A stretch of DNA of 45,455 nucleotides from Lactifluus volemus (taxonomy: Eukaryota > Basidiomycota > Agaricomycetes > Russulales > Russulaceae). Positions 9,734-21,467 of the stretch are shown here, piece by piece. Location: contig WTXI01000291.1 in NCBI GenBank assembly GCA_022376515.1, positions 1 to 45,455 of the forward strand. Reading direction: 5' to 3'. The notes beneath the pieces were generated by a model. The model was not told where the DNA came from, ran no database searches, and saw only the letters and a list, made by a program, of their open reading frames with translations. The number at the start of each line of letters is the position of its first letter. Position 1 is the stretch's first letter. The position numbers and the translations under genes are program-made.

Positions 9734-12700
9734 ATGCTCCAGCTCGAAGTGACTAGTATGTATATATAGCGATGCTGCTCTGATAAGTACTGAACTCTAT
9801 CCTTTGTCAGTCCTTCGGGCACACAATCTCCCTCCTCTGAAATCCCTCCCGGGGAAAGAGAGACGGTTTTACGTTACTGTGACCAATGGGGAGAAAACTT
9901 GGCTAACACGATCTTTACAAAGCGTGGATCAGCACGTCGAATGGAACGAGAAAGTCGACACATTGTGAGAAATGTGGAATATGCGTTTCAATGTCCAACT
10001 GACTCCGGTGCAGTGCCGTACAACCGCTCTCTCGTATTAAAATATCTCTTTATGCAAAGAGAACCATGCGGAAAGACATGCTTCTCGGGCAGGAGGAGAT
10101 AATCTGTGAAACACCACGCGGTTCGTCTATTTCTTCGAATCCATACTCATGCATCTTGCTGAGCGTCCTACATCTAGAACTTGACATCACTTTCAGCAGT
10201 GCTGATGGAGCCAGTAGAAAATTAACGAAGCCGGATACACTCTTGACGATCACCGTATCTACGAAAGCGAGTCCCGCTCTAACTATGGCAGTCAATACAT
10301 CGAATCCTGTGACAACAACGTTGGACGATTCGCTTGCTGAAGGAGGTGCTGTACGTCCTACTATCAAATTCAATTATGATGCCAGGCAACCCACGTCAGT
10401 TGCCCCCTCTCTTTCTCCTTTATTTCAGGCGCATGACGTTCCAGTTCCCACTGAGGGCGACACCCCTGTGAGACCGGTAGTAGACAGCCAGGCAGAGATA
10501 TCACGTACTCTTGGTCGTGCTGAAGAAGCCACGGAAGCTATGGGTACGATCGAAGCATGGAAGACAGCCATTGGTGTTCTCAAGCAAGTCATGGACACTG
10601 TCGACCCAATCGCTGATGTATGACTAATGTCGTCATGGTTTTTGCGTATTCCTTGCTAAATTATCTTTTTCTGTTCAGTTGTTCCCGCATGCAAAGTTAG
10701 CATGGAAATTGCTCTCAATGATTCCTGAGGTTTGTCCCCGTGCTCTGTCGGAGGATATCCATAGTTCAACATTTGTTTTCACCTGCGGTCAGACCTTGTT
10801 ACTCCAGTTGAAGCGTGACGACAACGTCAGAACACTACTTCAGGCAATTCTGGATGCGTTTGACTTTGTGAAGAAGGCGGACGTCTTGAGGAACATGGAC
10901 CCGGAGTCTACGCAACCGAAGATCCTGGATGAGATGCTGGAGTGTGTCTCGGAATGTGCCGAATTCATCATATCGTATGCGAAGGATGTGCAAGTCGGTA
11001 CGTCGTCTTGGCCTTTCTGTGGTAGTTCATCATAATAAATATTTGATTTAGGAAAGCGGACGTTGAAGAATGTGGTTCGGCAGGTTGACGGGAAGATTGA
11101 CGAGTACCGCACGAACCTTGCTCGACTACGAGATAATTTTCTCGCGGGTACCACTGTTATCGCTGGGGGTGCTGTGCTGGAACATGGTGTGTACTCCTGA
11201 TGGTCTTGATCGTCGAATGGTGGATCTGATGAAGGAGACAAAGAACTGGACGCAACCATCAGAGAATTACCTTATAAAGGAGGCTGGAGATTTGGGGATG
11301 ACAGGCGCTGTCTTCCAGGCACACGAGAAGACTTCTTGGGCCATATCATCAACTGGGTCGAGAATCGAGAATCTCAACGTGGGCTCGTGCTCCTCGGCCA
11401 GGCCGGCACAGGAAAGTCATCGATTGCACATGAAGTTGCCCGTCGATTAGAAAACAAGCATCTCGGCTCTTACTTTGCTTTTCTACGGAAGGAGGGCTCC
11501 AAGGACGAGGCTCACCAGCTGTTCACGACGCTTGCTCGCGATCTCTCCAATCGCTATCCTCCATTCAAACTCGCCCTCGGGAGGGTGCTGAAGAATGATC
11601 CATCTCTTTGTAGCACTCGACACTATCTTATACTTTTCGAACGCCTCCTCCTTGAACCGGTCAAGAACCTTCAGCTTCGGCATCCAATTCTTATTGTGGT
11701 CGATGCGTTGGATGAGAGCGGTGACGCAAGTGGCCAAAGCGGACTACACAAATTTCTTGCTGACCATCTGTTCGAGTTGCCTTCCAACTTTCGCGTCCTC
11801 ATCACCTCGAGGCCGGAGAATAGAATCGAACATGTATTTGGTAATACGCTGTTCGTGCGCACCCTGTACATGGACGATCAGAAACTGGCTGCCAAGACGG
11901 AGCAAGATATTCGGTTGTACCTTCGGAATGAACTCCCCTTGGACTTGTTCAAACAACATGGTGTCAAACTCGCAAAGGCAGCAGAAGGATTGTTTCAGTG
12001 GGCAGCCGTTGCATGCGGGTTGATAAACAATCCTCCTCCTAGCTTCGGGTTTAGCAGGAAACAGGTCATACAGCGTCTATTGGGACACTCTCGAGATCGT
12101 GATGGACAGGATCCGTTGGACCAGCTATATGGAGAAGTTCTGGAAGGGTACTTCAAACCACTTGCAGCACAGACTCTATTTCGATCAATCATGGGACAGC
12201 TTTTTGCTGCGATGGTGCCGCTTTCCATCCGTTCTTTGACTATTCTGCGACAACATGCACCCAAGGATGACCCCTCTGATCCTGATCCCGAGGATTCTGA
12301 TTGCGTTATTGAGATGCTCCGTCACCTAGGCTCACTACTCCATAACGTGACCTCATCTGACCACACCCTCCCAATCGTTCCTCTCCACACCTCATTTCGA
12401 GACTTCCTTGCTAATGAGAGGAGTGGGGTATTTCATATTGACCTTGGAGGTCTCACCGTCGGTTGGCACATTCGTGTCTTGGATTGATGCTCAATGACCT
12501 CAAATTCAACATTTGCAAACTGGAATCGTCATTCCTTGCCAATAGGGACGTGCCAGATCTCGAATCCGAATTGCCAAATATATTCCACCTGCTCTATCAT
12601 ATGCGTGCGTTTTCTGGGGCGATCATTTAGAGCGCCTTGGTATCGAACAGGACCTCTTTCCAAAACTTCGATCGCTGTTCGAGACAAGATTCCTTTTTTG

Positions 12701-15219
12701 GCTGGAAGTGCTCAGCATCAAGAACAATGTCGGTCTTGCATCACAAGTATTGGGATCTCTGAACACATGGCTGCGGCCTGATCAGCAGAAGGTAGGCGGC
12801 TCTTATCATGTCATACCTCATGTAGTAACAATTGGGTACAACTGCAGCATCATTCCAATTGGAAGTTGAGAATCTGTTCGTCTTGGTGGAAGATGCGTTC
12901 GCTTTCGTGCGGTATTTCGGGATGGCAATTTCAAGAAGCGTCCCGCATATATATATATCTGCTCTCCCTTTTGCGCCATCCTCTTCCCGCATCGTCGAGC
13001 GCCATCATCACCATTTCCCCCACACATTGATTTTGAAACGCGGACAGTTGTCTGATTGGCCAGCATTGCAAATGACGATTAAAGCACATAACGGACCAGT
13101 CGAATCTGCTATATTCTCTCCAGATGGGCAACGGATCGCATCAGCCTCGCGAGATTGCACGGTTCGGGTGTGGGATGCTACAACAGGGGAAATTGTAGCA
13201 GGCCCATTTACCGGACATACCGGTTGCATCTTCTCTGTCGCATTCTCGCCAGACGGGAAACGCATCGTCTCGGCCTCGGAAGACTTCACGATTCGGGTGT
13301 GGGACGCCGCAACAGGAGAGGTCGTAGCGGGGCCATTTATTGGACACGCGGGTTGGATCAGATGCGTTGCATTCTCACCGAACGGACAACACCTCGCCTC
13401 GGCCTCGGACGATCACACGATTCGTGTTTGGGATGCCGCAACTGCAGAGGTCGTAGCAGGCCCATTTATTGGACACATCGACCTGGTCAGCTGTGTTACA
13501 TTCTCAACAGACGGCCAATGTATCGCCTCGGCCTCTAAGGATTGCACGATTCGCATCTGGAATTCTGCAACTGGAGAGGTCGTAGCGGGCCCGTTTATTG
13601 GACACACCAACTGGGTTAGGTGTGTTGTATTCTCACCGGATGGGAAGCACGTTGCTTCGGCCTCGTACGATCACACAATTCGTGTGTGGGATTCCGCAAC
13701 AGGAGAAGTCGTAGCCGGCCCATTTACTGGACACACCGGTCCTATCTTTTCTATTGCGTTCTCACCAGACGGGCAAAGCATCACCTCCGCCTCGGGAGAT
13801 TGCACGATTTGCGTGTGGGACTCAGAAACAGGGAAGATCGTAGCAGGGCCATTTACTGGACATGCTAGCTCGATATTTTCTATTGCACTTTCGCCAGACG
13901 GGCAGCGCATTGCCTCAGCCTCGTTCGATCACACAGTTTGTGTGTGGCATCCCAGAAAAGGAGAAGCAAGAGGTTCAGTTACTGGACATACCCGATCCAT
14001 CTATTCTGTTGCAATATCACCAGACGGGCAACGGGTAGCCTCGGCCTCTGCGGATTGCACAGTCTGCGTGTGGGATGCCGCAACAGGAGAGGTCACAGCA
14101 GGCCCGTTTACTGGTCACACCGATTGGGTCATTTCTGTTGCTTTCTCGCCTGACGGACAGCGGATCGCCTCGACCTCGCGAGATGGCACGATTCATGTGT
14201 GGGATACTGCAACAGGAGATATTGCAGCAGGCCCATTTACCGGACATGCTGATATTGTCTTCTCTGTTGCATTCTCGCCGGACGGACAACGCATCGCGTC
14301 GGCGTCGGAAGATCACACGGTTCGTGTGTGGGATGCCATAACGGGAGAGGTTGTAGTGGGCCCCTTTACTGGACATACTATGGGTGTTGACTGTGTTGCG
14401 TTCTCGCTGGACGGGAAGCGCATCGCGTCTTCCTCGATGGACCGCACGATTCGCGTATGGGATGCCGCGACAGGGGAGGTCGTAGGGGGCCCGTTTATTG
14501 GTCACACTGAAGGGTTGACATGTGTTGCATTTTCACCAGACGGGCAGCGACTTGCCTCAGCCTCGCTCGATGGCACGATTCGTGTGTGGGATTCTGTGTC
14601 AGGACAAGTGCTAGTAGGCCCATTTACTGGACACGGGGGTGTTGTCAGGTCTGTTGGATTCTCACCTGACGGGCGGCGCATTGTGTCTGCCTCGGATGAT
14701 CGCACGATTTGCTTTTGGGATTCTGCAACAGGGGTGGCCATAGCGGGCCCATTCATTGGACACGCTGACTATGCCAGCTTTGCCGCATTCTCACCAGACG
14801 GGCAGCGGGTTGTTTCAGCATCGGTTGATTGCACAATTCGCATGTGGGATGCCAGAACAAAACAGGATATTGTGAGCTCGTCTACTGGACTCACTGAATC
14901 GACCAGTTCTGGTACGTCCACTCTGATTGGGCAGCCGATCACCTCGACCTTACGAGATCACACGATTCATGCAGGGAAGCTCAGATTGGAAGATGTTGAG
15001 AAAGATCACTTTATGGAGAAGTTCCCGGTCAATAGCGATGGATGGATGTATGGGGATGATAAAGAACTTCTTTTGTGGATTCCTCCCATTCACCGCCCAT
15101 ACCTTCATAAAGCTAACACAGTCTGGGTTGTTGGCAAAGATAGCACGGAGGTAGATCTCTCAAATTTTGTGTATGGATTAAATTGGGCTATGGTATACGT
15201 TCACAATTCATCTAAATAG
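9734..15219 (+). pseudogene. NLR copy 2: C2-NACHT-WD40 receptor, disrupted
   Basis: Same eight-exon structure as the intact copies: 9734-9755, 9811-9964, 10014-10120, 10178-10617, 10679-10997, 11052-11186, 11235-12791, 12848-15219. Exons 1-6 match copies 3 and 4 in length. The NACHT exon has Walker A GQAGTGKSS (about 11400) and Walker B ILIVVDALDE (about 11690), and is open until about 12448. There one C is missing (CTTGGAGG against CTTGGCAGG), giving a stop at 12485-12487. A second base is missing near 12566. The WD40 exon remains fully open with 14 blades and the C-terminal cap. The protein would therefore end after the winged-helix region and lose its sensor. The two gaps are single bases, so an assembly error cannot be excluded; if real, the copy is a recent pseudogene or makes a sensor-less truncated NLR. 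Confidence 0.8.
13084..14892 (+). repeat. WD40 repeat array of NLR copy 2 (14 blades)
   Basis: Fourteen in-frame repeats of about 43 residues, from AHNGPVES to VSSSTGL. Blade 3 carries FSPNG, blade 7 carries HPRKGEARGS (shared with copy 4, while copies 1 and 3 have AKKGEG), and blade 13 carries VGFSPDGRR. The array is open from end to end even though the exon before it is frameshifted. Confidence 0.92.
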
Positions 15220-15379
15220 AGTCATGTGTATATATGCAAACTCCTTGATTAGTGTATTCAGTTAGCGCCAGCTACTCTGTCTGACATATGGCCAGTAGTA
15301 TCATGTTTTCGATATTAGGTCAGGTACAAGCATTTGTGTCATTCCGGTAAAACCCATGGCATCCTAAAAACAGTTAGAT

Positions 15380-16440
15380 GCTTGTTTTCAGTTTACTAGC
15401 TCTCCAAGGAGAACTTAGGCCATTTCCCAAAAGTCGAACTCTTCTCGGAGTATCGGATGAGCCTGCTTTTTGTCTCTTGCTCTTTCTTTCTGAAGTCGCT
15501 AATGGCATCATGTATTTCGTCTGAGACATCATTTTCTGGCTTGCAGAAGATACTGCAGCTGTCCAAAGACATGTGTGTACCAAATATTTATATGCATACA
15601 GTAATCCAACTGTCATTACGCTGACCGATGCCACATACCCTTCCACTCCCAAGGCTCGGATCTGGTCTGGACTCTGGAAGCCCTGCATGAAGTAAATGAG
15701 GGGAGCAAGGTTCAATCCTTAGCCGTCTGGTATATTGATTATTTGAGGGGCGCATTGCACTGTGCCCGAGCGAGGTCTTGCCTGTGCCATGCAGTTCCGT
15801 GGCCACCTGGTGAACCGTCTGAGGCTGCACCTCCAACGGGCGTTCTTGAGGGTTGCCATAGCGTCAGTATGTTGAGGGACGCTAAGTGTTAGTGTTATGG
15901 AGTAGAATTTATGAGCGGACCAGAAATGAAGCTAGGGCGACAGAGAGCGTGTATTGTGTAGGAATCAGTACGACAACTGCAATTTTTATTTGGACGACAC
16001 GACGATGACGTCAGGATTTAACAAACGAGTGGCTAGAGAAACGGGAGGTAAGAGTGGTGACACCACGCACCTAGCGACCCTCTCCTTCCTACCCTTCCGG
16101 AAAGCCATCAAACGCGCCATGTGTCTCCCAGATTTCATTGAGATATCGGTAAACGAAGTCTGCTCGGAGCATAGAATAGAAAGTCAAAGTTACGGCCCAG
16201 TCAGGCCCACACGTCAAAAATGAGAGCTGTCTCAGACAGCAAACAGAGTATTAGCAGCTAACCATGCGGACGGGATTGCCATCAGAGACTCAGATGTAAG
16301 TTATGCGGATTGTTTGATGGACATGTCACGTGCAATCTTGAGGCTTTGTTGGCTTGATATCACAGGTAAGCACGTTGAGACGGACATACTGTAGTGGTGT
16401 GTGAGACCATTCGAAAACAACTGAATAGGGTGGTACAGTA
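15380..16440 (-). pseudogene. Degenerate minus-strand coding remnant, unit 2
   Basis: Counterpart of the remnant at 2665-3745. The putative last exon is open here (KSRLIRYSEKSSTFGKW..), with a few substitutions and a TAG stop. The block IYFMQGFQSPDQIRALG is present. The farther upstream part (16100-16440) has lost a piece of the region encoding KPLEEQGLAL in unit 1. Identity unknown. Confidence 0.35.
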
Positions 16441-16539
16441 CGTATCATAAAGTTATTAAATCTCTTATCGGACCTCAGAGCGGGAAAGAGATACGACTTG
16501 GAAACAGGAACGTGAAACTGCTGAGTTTGGTCGCGCTGA

Positions 16540-18300
16540 GCGATGTTCACTCGTCACTTGTCACCCATCCCGTCGTACGTTGCATGCACACATATACACG
16601 CACACGAATCCATTTCTTGTCCTCAAGGAAGATGCTATCAACGCTATATATGACATTTGTGAAAACCGTGATCCGGACGTTCGTCGCTCGCCACACGTTA
16701 TTCTATCCAATCCCAAAGAAACTTGGTTTTCCCCTCCCCGCTTCATCTCCTAGATGCAGATTGAAGGATACAAGGCTGTTGTTCGAATGTCAGAGGAGCA
16801 TCTTATATGGGTAGAGAGGACGTCTTGGTGCAGTTACTTCAGAGCGGTGGGTGCCCACATTCTCTTAGTTTTCTTTTCCCTCCCGACGGAAAAGAATTGC
16901 ATCATAATTCATCGACGGTTTCCTCTAACCTCCTTTTTTGTTTCTCCTTTTTTGTTTTTCCCTTTTTTCATGAGATGACAGAGGTTGCGGTGGTCAAGAC
17001 TGCGATTGTCCAGCACCTCGAATTGGATTACGCTGAGCGTTCTCTGTGATCAAATCGTTCCTCTAGACGAGCCCACGGAAGGCGAGGCCAAGGTCACTTG
17101 CGCACGCTGGTCGTGGCATTCCTCGCAGAAGATGCGCGGAGGCCCCTCCTGACGAAGTTGCACGGTCGAGGGGACATCTGCGCCGAGCAAGAACAAGTGC
17201 TGATAGACACCCTCCTCAAGGTGAGAGAGATCCTTCGTCCCTGATCAACTCTCTTCTGTCGCTGACGAGAGAGTTGCGGGGGTTTCGCGCAGTCCGTGTC
17301 CACATTTGATGGCGCCTCCGCCTCCTCCGCGAAGATTAAGAGGGACAATTTAGTTTTCCTACCCTCCTTCAACAGTGGCCGGCCGACTGGGCGCGCGAAC
17401 GAACTATTGGAGGCGTTCCTTGCGCAGGCTATGTCTTTGCTCAAGGAGGACCTCGCGCCGAGGCGGATCCCTGCGAGCCAAGAGCGGGCCTCAAACTGTG
17501 CGACTTGTGTCCCGCAAAGAAGGCGTGTTGGACCCTTTCCAGCTCTTGCGCTTCTACTGCTCGCGGCTTGCAGCCACCAGACGGGTCCAGAGTCTGATGA
17601 GCTCGTCTCAATGAGGTGTCAAGTTGTGGACGCATTGGCCATCATCCTTCTGGTACGTTGGTCCGAGACAGCTTGCTACTCGCCACCACCTCTCATTTCC
17701 ATTCTTTGCGATGCAGGCTTTCATTCGAATAGCCCCGTCAGATGCGCAGGCGTGGCGGCCGTGCGAATTGCTCTTGCGAACGTGTCAGCAGGTTGGTGGA
17801 CCGTGACTTTAAGGGAAAGCTGACAGACGTGATCTTTTCTTTTAATTTCCTTTTTCTCGGTGTCCAGGGAAGGAAGAGCAAACACATCTCTGCTCACCTC
17901 GCTGATGAAAAACCGAACCCAGTCCAAAGGGATAGGAGATCATAGTCAGCTCTTTTCTTTTTTTCTTTTCCTAGCCTTGCTCACCAGTTTCTTGCTGTTC
18001 GTCCTGCTAGTCGTTTACCCAGCTAGTCCCCCAACCGTCCACGCTTCCTGTAAAACCAAATTCGTCGCCACTCAATCCCAGATATCCACCTTATTGCTGA
18101 CTTAATCCTGAACAAACGAAAAGCTGAGGAAGAGGATTCAAAGTGTACCTCAAGAACGGGAGGGAGCGCAGAGGGTATCTATCAGAGGACAAGATGCACG
18201 ACAACGATGTCAGCCCAGGGACTCCTCTTTGCATTCTGCGGGCTCGGGTGCGTCTAGCTCCGGAAGCGGAGCGGAAGATGGCCTTCAGACGAAGCGGCTG
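16540..18300 (+). pseudogene. API5: API5-like pseudogene C (type A)
   Basis: Type A API5 remnant. Preserved pieces: EDAINAIYDICEN with a following GATCCGGACG (about 16630-16680), the exon from 16754 (IEGYKAVVRMSEE), the QLLQS exon end, an intron ending TTTTCATGAG rather than TTTTCATCAG (acceptor mutated), TEVAVVKTA, VVAFLAEDARRPLLTKL, then KIKRDNLVFLPSF after a CGCAG acceptor. It carries the 7-base loss shared by all type A copies, plus an in-frame TGA in TCTCTGTGATC. It is closest to copy F in 16560-16760. Confidence 0.65.
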
Positions 18301-19379
18301 AGGACGACCACTGACGAGGAGATACCTTCACTGTTACTGCGCATGGGAAACATGGAATGTGACTCGGTCATTCTCCAGGGCCACGCAGTCGACAGGCGTC
18401 GAACTCAAAGTCCTCACCGGTGCTCCAAGCTCAATCCTCGGATTCTTCAAGGCGGATATCCACCTGGAGGGTCCCCCCGAATTTTCGCTAGGGCTCAGCA
18501 TCAAAGGCGCTGCGCGGTTACATTCACATTCTCTGCTTAAAAGGAAGGGGAATGGGACGTAGGAGGATTCGTCAGTGATTCGTTCAGGGTCCTACAGCGG
18601 AGCGGATCTTCATCGTATACGGGACTGGTATCTCTTGCTTCTTTATTCCGTGCTGTGTGCCTTCTGCTGTTTGTATACCACGATTTTTCAACAATTGGTT
18701 GAGATTTTGCTTCAACCTCGCGAACATCCCTCACAAACCAACATACGATACATCCGCATCCGCGTCCACGTGCCAAAATCCCGAATTATTCTTACCAGTG
18801 TGCGAGTCGGTTGTGCATATATTCAAAATTTACATGCGCGACGCGGATAACTTACAAGCTTACCGCACTGCTTTCCGTTGGCTACTACGCACGTTTACGG
18901 ATGTCATCACCCTCACAGAAAAAGTGCCGTGTAATGGAGATGGCATTGACTCCGAGTCGGATATACATCACAATGGCATTCGTGGTAATCTTATTTGTTT
19001 TGGTTGAAGCTTTTCTTGTGAAAGATTTCTTACCTCAGGAAATATTCCGATCAGCGCTACCGTGACCCCACACTTAGCCGACTCTGGTCCGCAATGTCCA
19101 GAATTTCCGCGCTATATCGACAAATGACCTCGATTTCCGCTCAACATCCGAAAGAACAGGCTTGTACGGTTTACGTCGGAGACCGGGAAGAAGGTTGACA
19201 AAAAAGAGTCGATGAGCATTGAGAAGTTTCCCATTTTTCGGTTCCCCCAAGTTATAGTAAAACGGTCTTCTGGGTGAACGGCCCGGGGGAGCGTAGGATT
19301 GCCTTGGCCGCCGATGACGAAGGCACGTCCTTCATCGGACTCCTCTGGCCTTCCGCGGCCAATCTCTCACATCAGTAAA
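18301..19379 (+). other. Spacer after API5 C, cut by the 2.1-kb insert
   Basis: Homologous to 5561-6640 of unit 1, including the VELKVLTGAPSSILG stretch and GAGAAGTTTCCCATTTTTCGG. Homology ends at CCAATCTCTC (about 19379), where unit 1 continues with CTCCTCCTCGG and this unit switches to unrelated DNA. No gene seen. Confidence 0.6.
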
Positions 19380-19715
19380 TGGTGCAAAAACTTTTTGACT
19401 TTTTGACTTTTGAAGGTGAAAAAGTACAAAAGTAAAAAATCTTGCATTGACCCACATGGGATGGAATATGAATTAAACAACTTTAAGTAAGAAAAGTTTG
19501 AAAAGTTTAAATAAGTGTAATAAACTTACCAGCTGTCCGGGCCGGCCCCGGCTTAATAATCCAATCAATTCCAGGTAAAAAATTCTCACAGTTGCTCACA
19601 TAATCATCCCACAGCATGCTTCCAATTAATTGCACATTGCGGTATTCGAACCCTCAACTTGTGCATGCAGTAATGAAGGCAAACCATCTGTTTACCATTA
19701 CACCATCGAGGCTGG
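19380..19715 (-). mobile_element. tRNA-derived SINE-like element
   Basis: On the minus strand the segment 19713-19639 has a Pol III type 2 promoter layout: box A-like TGGTGTAATGGTAA followed about 35 bases later by box B-like GGTTCGAATACC. The T-arm pairing is imperfect and no clean anticodon arm folds by eye, so it is a tRNA-like head rather than a functional tRNA. Downstream of it on the same strand lies a body of about 260 bp that ends in A/T-rich repeats of CAAAAAGT. Exact ends and target duplication could not be fixed. Confidence 0.5.
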
Positions 19716-20243
19716 ATCTGTTGGCGGCTCTATGGCTTACTTCAATAGTCGCATAGTCACTTGACTCAGCTGGTTTCTTTTTTTTCGTTCACCGCTCGCG
19801 TTACCTTCCCTGTCGCCTCCCTCTGTCGCCTCCCTCTGTCGCGAATCTCGGTCAGGATCGTTTTGGTTTGCCCGAAACCATTTCTTACGAGTCTCACCAC
19901 TGCCTTCGCCATCAACAGCGTGGTCCTTTTCCGGTGGTTTTCCAGCGCGTCATCTTTGGGGCACCTCTCTGCTTGTCCTCTTCCTCCTCTTCCTCCTGCT
20001 TTGCCTCTGCCTTTTGTGTTGTGATTGTGTTGGAGGGGTGTTGGGACACCTGAAGGGTGCTTCCCTGTCAGGTGTTGCTAGGTATGTTATCTACTCTTCC
20101 ACTTCACTAACTTCTCTGACTTTTCTGTAGTTTCCTTGCTCTCCCTTTCTTCTCCCTCGTCCCCCTTCGTCCCCCTTCGTTCCCTTCGATGAGGGATGGC
20201 TTCGCGTCATCCCTCGATGCTGGAGGGACCCCATCGCACCGCA

Positions 20244-20890
20244 TCGACGTCCTTGGCGTCGGGATCGCGCTGGCGGCGCCGTTGCGACCGCCAGAGCGCC
20301 AGACGCCTGGGAGCGATGTGGGGTATGTCCTCCTCTACCACTTCCCCGGCTGCTTCCGGACTCGGAGTTGCACCGCGTCGACATCTTTGGCGTCAGGATC
20401 GCGCTGGCGGCGCCGTTGCGACCGCCAGAGCACCAGACGCCTGCGACCGATGTGGGGCACGGCCTCCTCCCCTCTGCCGCTTTCCCCGCCCCTTCAGGAT
20501 TCGGACTCGCACCGTGTCGATGTCCTTGGCTTCGGGATCGCGCTGGCGGCGCTATTGCGAACGCCAGAGCGCCAGACGCCTACGACCGATGTGGGGCACG
20601 GCCTCCTCCCCTCTACCACTTCCCCCGCCGCTTCCGGACTCGGAGTCGCACCGTGTCGATGTCCTTGGCGTCGGGATCGCGCTGGCGACGCCGTTGCGAA
20701 CGCCAGAGCGCCAGACGCCTGCGATCGATGTGGGGCACAGCCTCCTCCCCTCTGCCGCTTCCCCCGCCCCTTCCGGATTCGGACTCGCACCGTGTCGATG
20801 TCCTTGGCGTCGGGATCGCGCTGGAAACGCCGTTGCGACCGCCAGAGCGCCAGACGCCTGCGACCAGCGTGTGGCACGGCCTCCTCCCGG
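20244..20890 (+). repeat. 139-bp GC-rich minisatellite, about 4.7 copies
   Basis: Repeat starts (TCGA.GTC/ATCTTTGG) at 20244, 20378, 20517, 20656 and 20795, giving periods of 134, 139, 139 and 139 bp. The shared core includes GGGATCGCGCTGG, CCAGAGCGCCAGACGCCT and GATGTGGGGCACGGCCTC. Because 139 is not a multiple of three, every forward frame cycles through the same three peptide versions and all stay open. The long overlapping ORFs here are therefore a by-product of base composition. Confidence 0.9.
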
Positions 20891-21403
20891 TTTTAGATAC
20901 CCCTGTCCAACACTAGACTGAGCGTAATGTCATCGTCCCGACCGAGGTCTCTGAGCCAGATCCTCTCGAGATAGCCGATCTACCAGGTGAAGGCGTGAAT
21001 GTCGTGGTCCCACCCGAGCCGTACTTCCCCACCACCCTCAACCACTCTAGCCCAAAACCCACGCCGCCGCAAGTCCACTCGCCCTGACCCACTTCTGTTG
21101 TAGATGGGGTGACTTCCTGATTTAGATGAGGGATGGCCGGGGTGGATATGCCCATGAGTAGTAGTAGTCCCTGAGCCGGGCATGAGGCCAATTTATCCCA
21201 GACTTGTATTGTACCCTTTGCTTCTCTGGATTCCCTGCTTTCCTTAGCTTCAGCACTAAGGAAAGGCACTTTTTCACTTTTGACACTGTTATCACTTTTC
21301 ATGACTTTTTCTACTTGATTACTTTTTGTCAATGTAGTCAAAATAACTTTTTGGTGAATTCTAGGTTCCTTTTGGACTTTCGTGACTTTTCACACTTTTT
21401 CAG

Positions 21404-21441
21404 TCGCTCGAGCTCGGTCGAGCTCGACCGAGCTCGAGCGA
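21404..21441. repeat. 38-bp perfect palindrome
   Basis: The stretch is its own reverse complement over 38 bases and is built from alternating CTCGAGCTCG and GGTCGAGCTCGACC blocks. It could extrude as a cruciform or form a long hairpin. It sits about 26 bp before the right edge of the foreign block. Confidence 0.9.
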
Positions 21442-21467
21442 GTTCAAAAAAGTTTCGTGCAGGTTTC

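Larger units (their letters stand above)
2492..15219 (+). repeat. Tandem segmental unit 1 (12,728 bp)
   Basis: Unit measured from the stop codon of one NLR copy to the stop codon of the next. Order: minus-strand remnant, API5 type A pseudogene, spacer, NLR 5' relic, API5 type B pseudogene, spacer and NLR 5' flank, NLR copy 2. The same order and long stretches of near-identical sequence recur in the next two units. This unit has none of the insertions seen in the others, so it serves as the reference for the unit's structure. Confidence 0.9.
19380..21467. mobile_element. Composite foreign block replacing the type B API5 module
   Basis: About 2.1 kb with no counterpart in the other units. From left to right: an A/T-rich stretch with repeated CTTTTTGACTTTT motifs, a tRNA-like SINE head on the minus strand, a pyrimidine-rich stretch (19760-20190) with short repeats of CTGTCGCCTCCCT, a GC-rich 139-bp minisatellite, about 300 bp of low-complexity sequence rich in proline codons, another A/T-rich stretch with ACTTTT repeats, and a 38-bp palindrome. 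Unit homology resumes at GATGCATTATCCTCA. I see no transposase, reverse transcriptase or matching long terminal repeats. A weak inverted match (GTGAAAAAGT near the left, ACTTTTTCAC near the right) could be subterminal repeats. It may be several nested insertions rather than one element. Confidence 0.55.

Noticed and set aside
9541..9755. MSLAQP.. ATG as the NLR start codon
   Set aside because: The stretch differs among copies by indels that are not multiples of three and is out of frame in copy 3. The conserved start is MLQLEVT.
19639..19713. A functional tRNA gene
   Set aside because: The T-stem has mismatches, no clear anticodon stem-loop or closed acceptor stem forms, and a long non-tRNA body follows.
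20189..20921. Overlapping ORFs of 182-241 codons in three plus frames and one minus frame
   Set aside because: All are rotations of the 139-bp minisatellite, with no domain and no codon-position signal visible.
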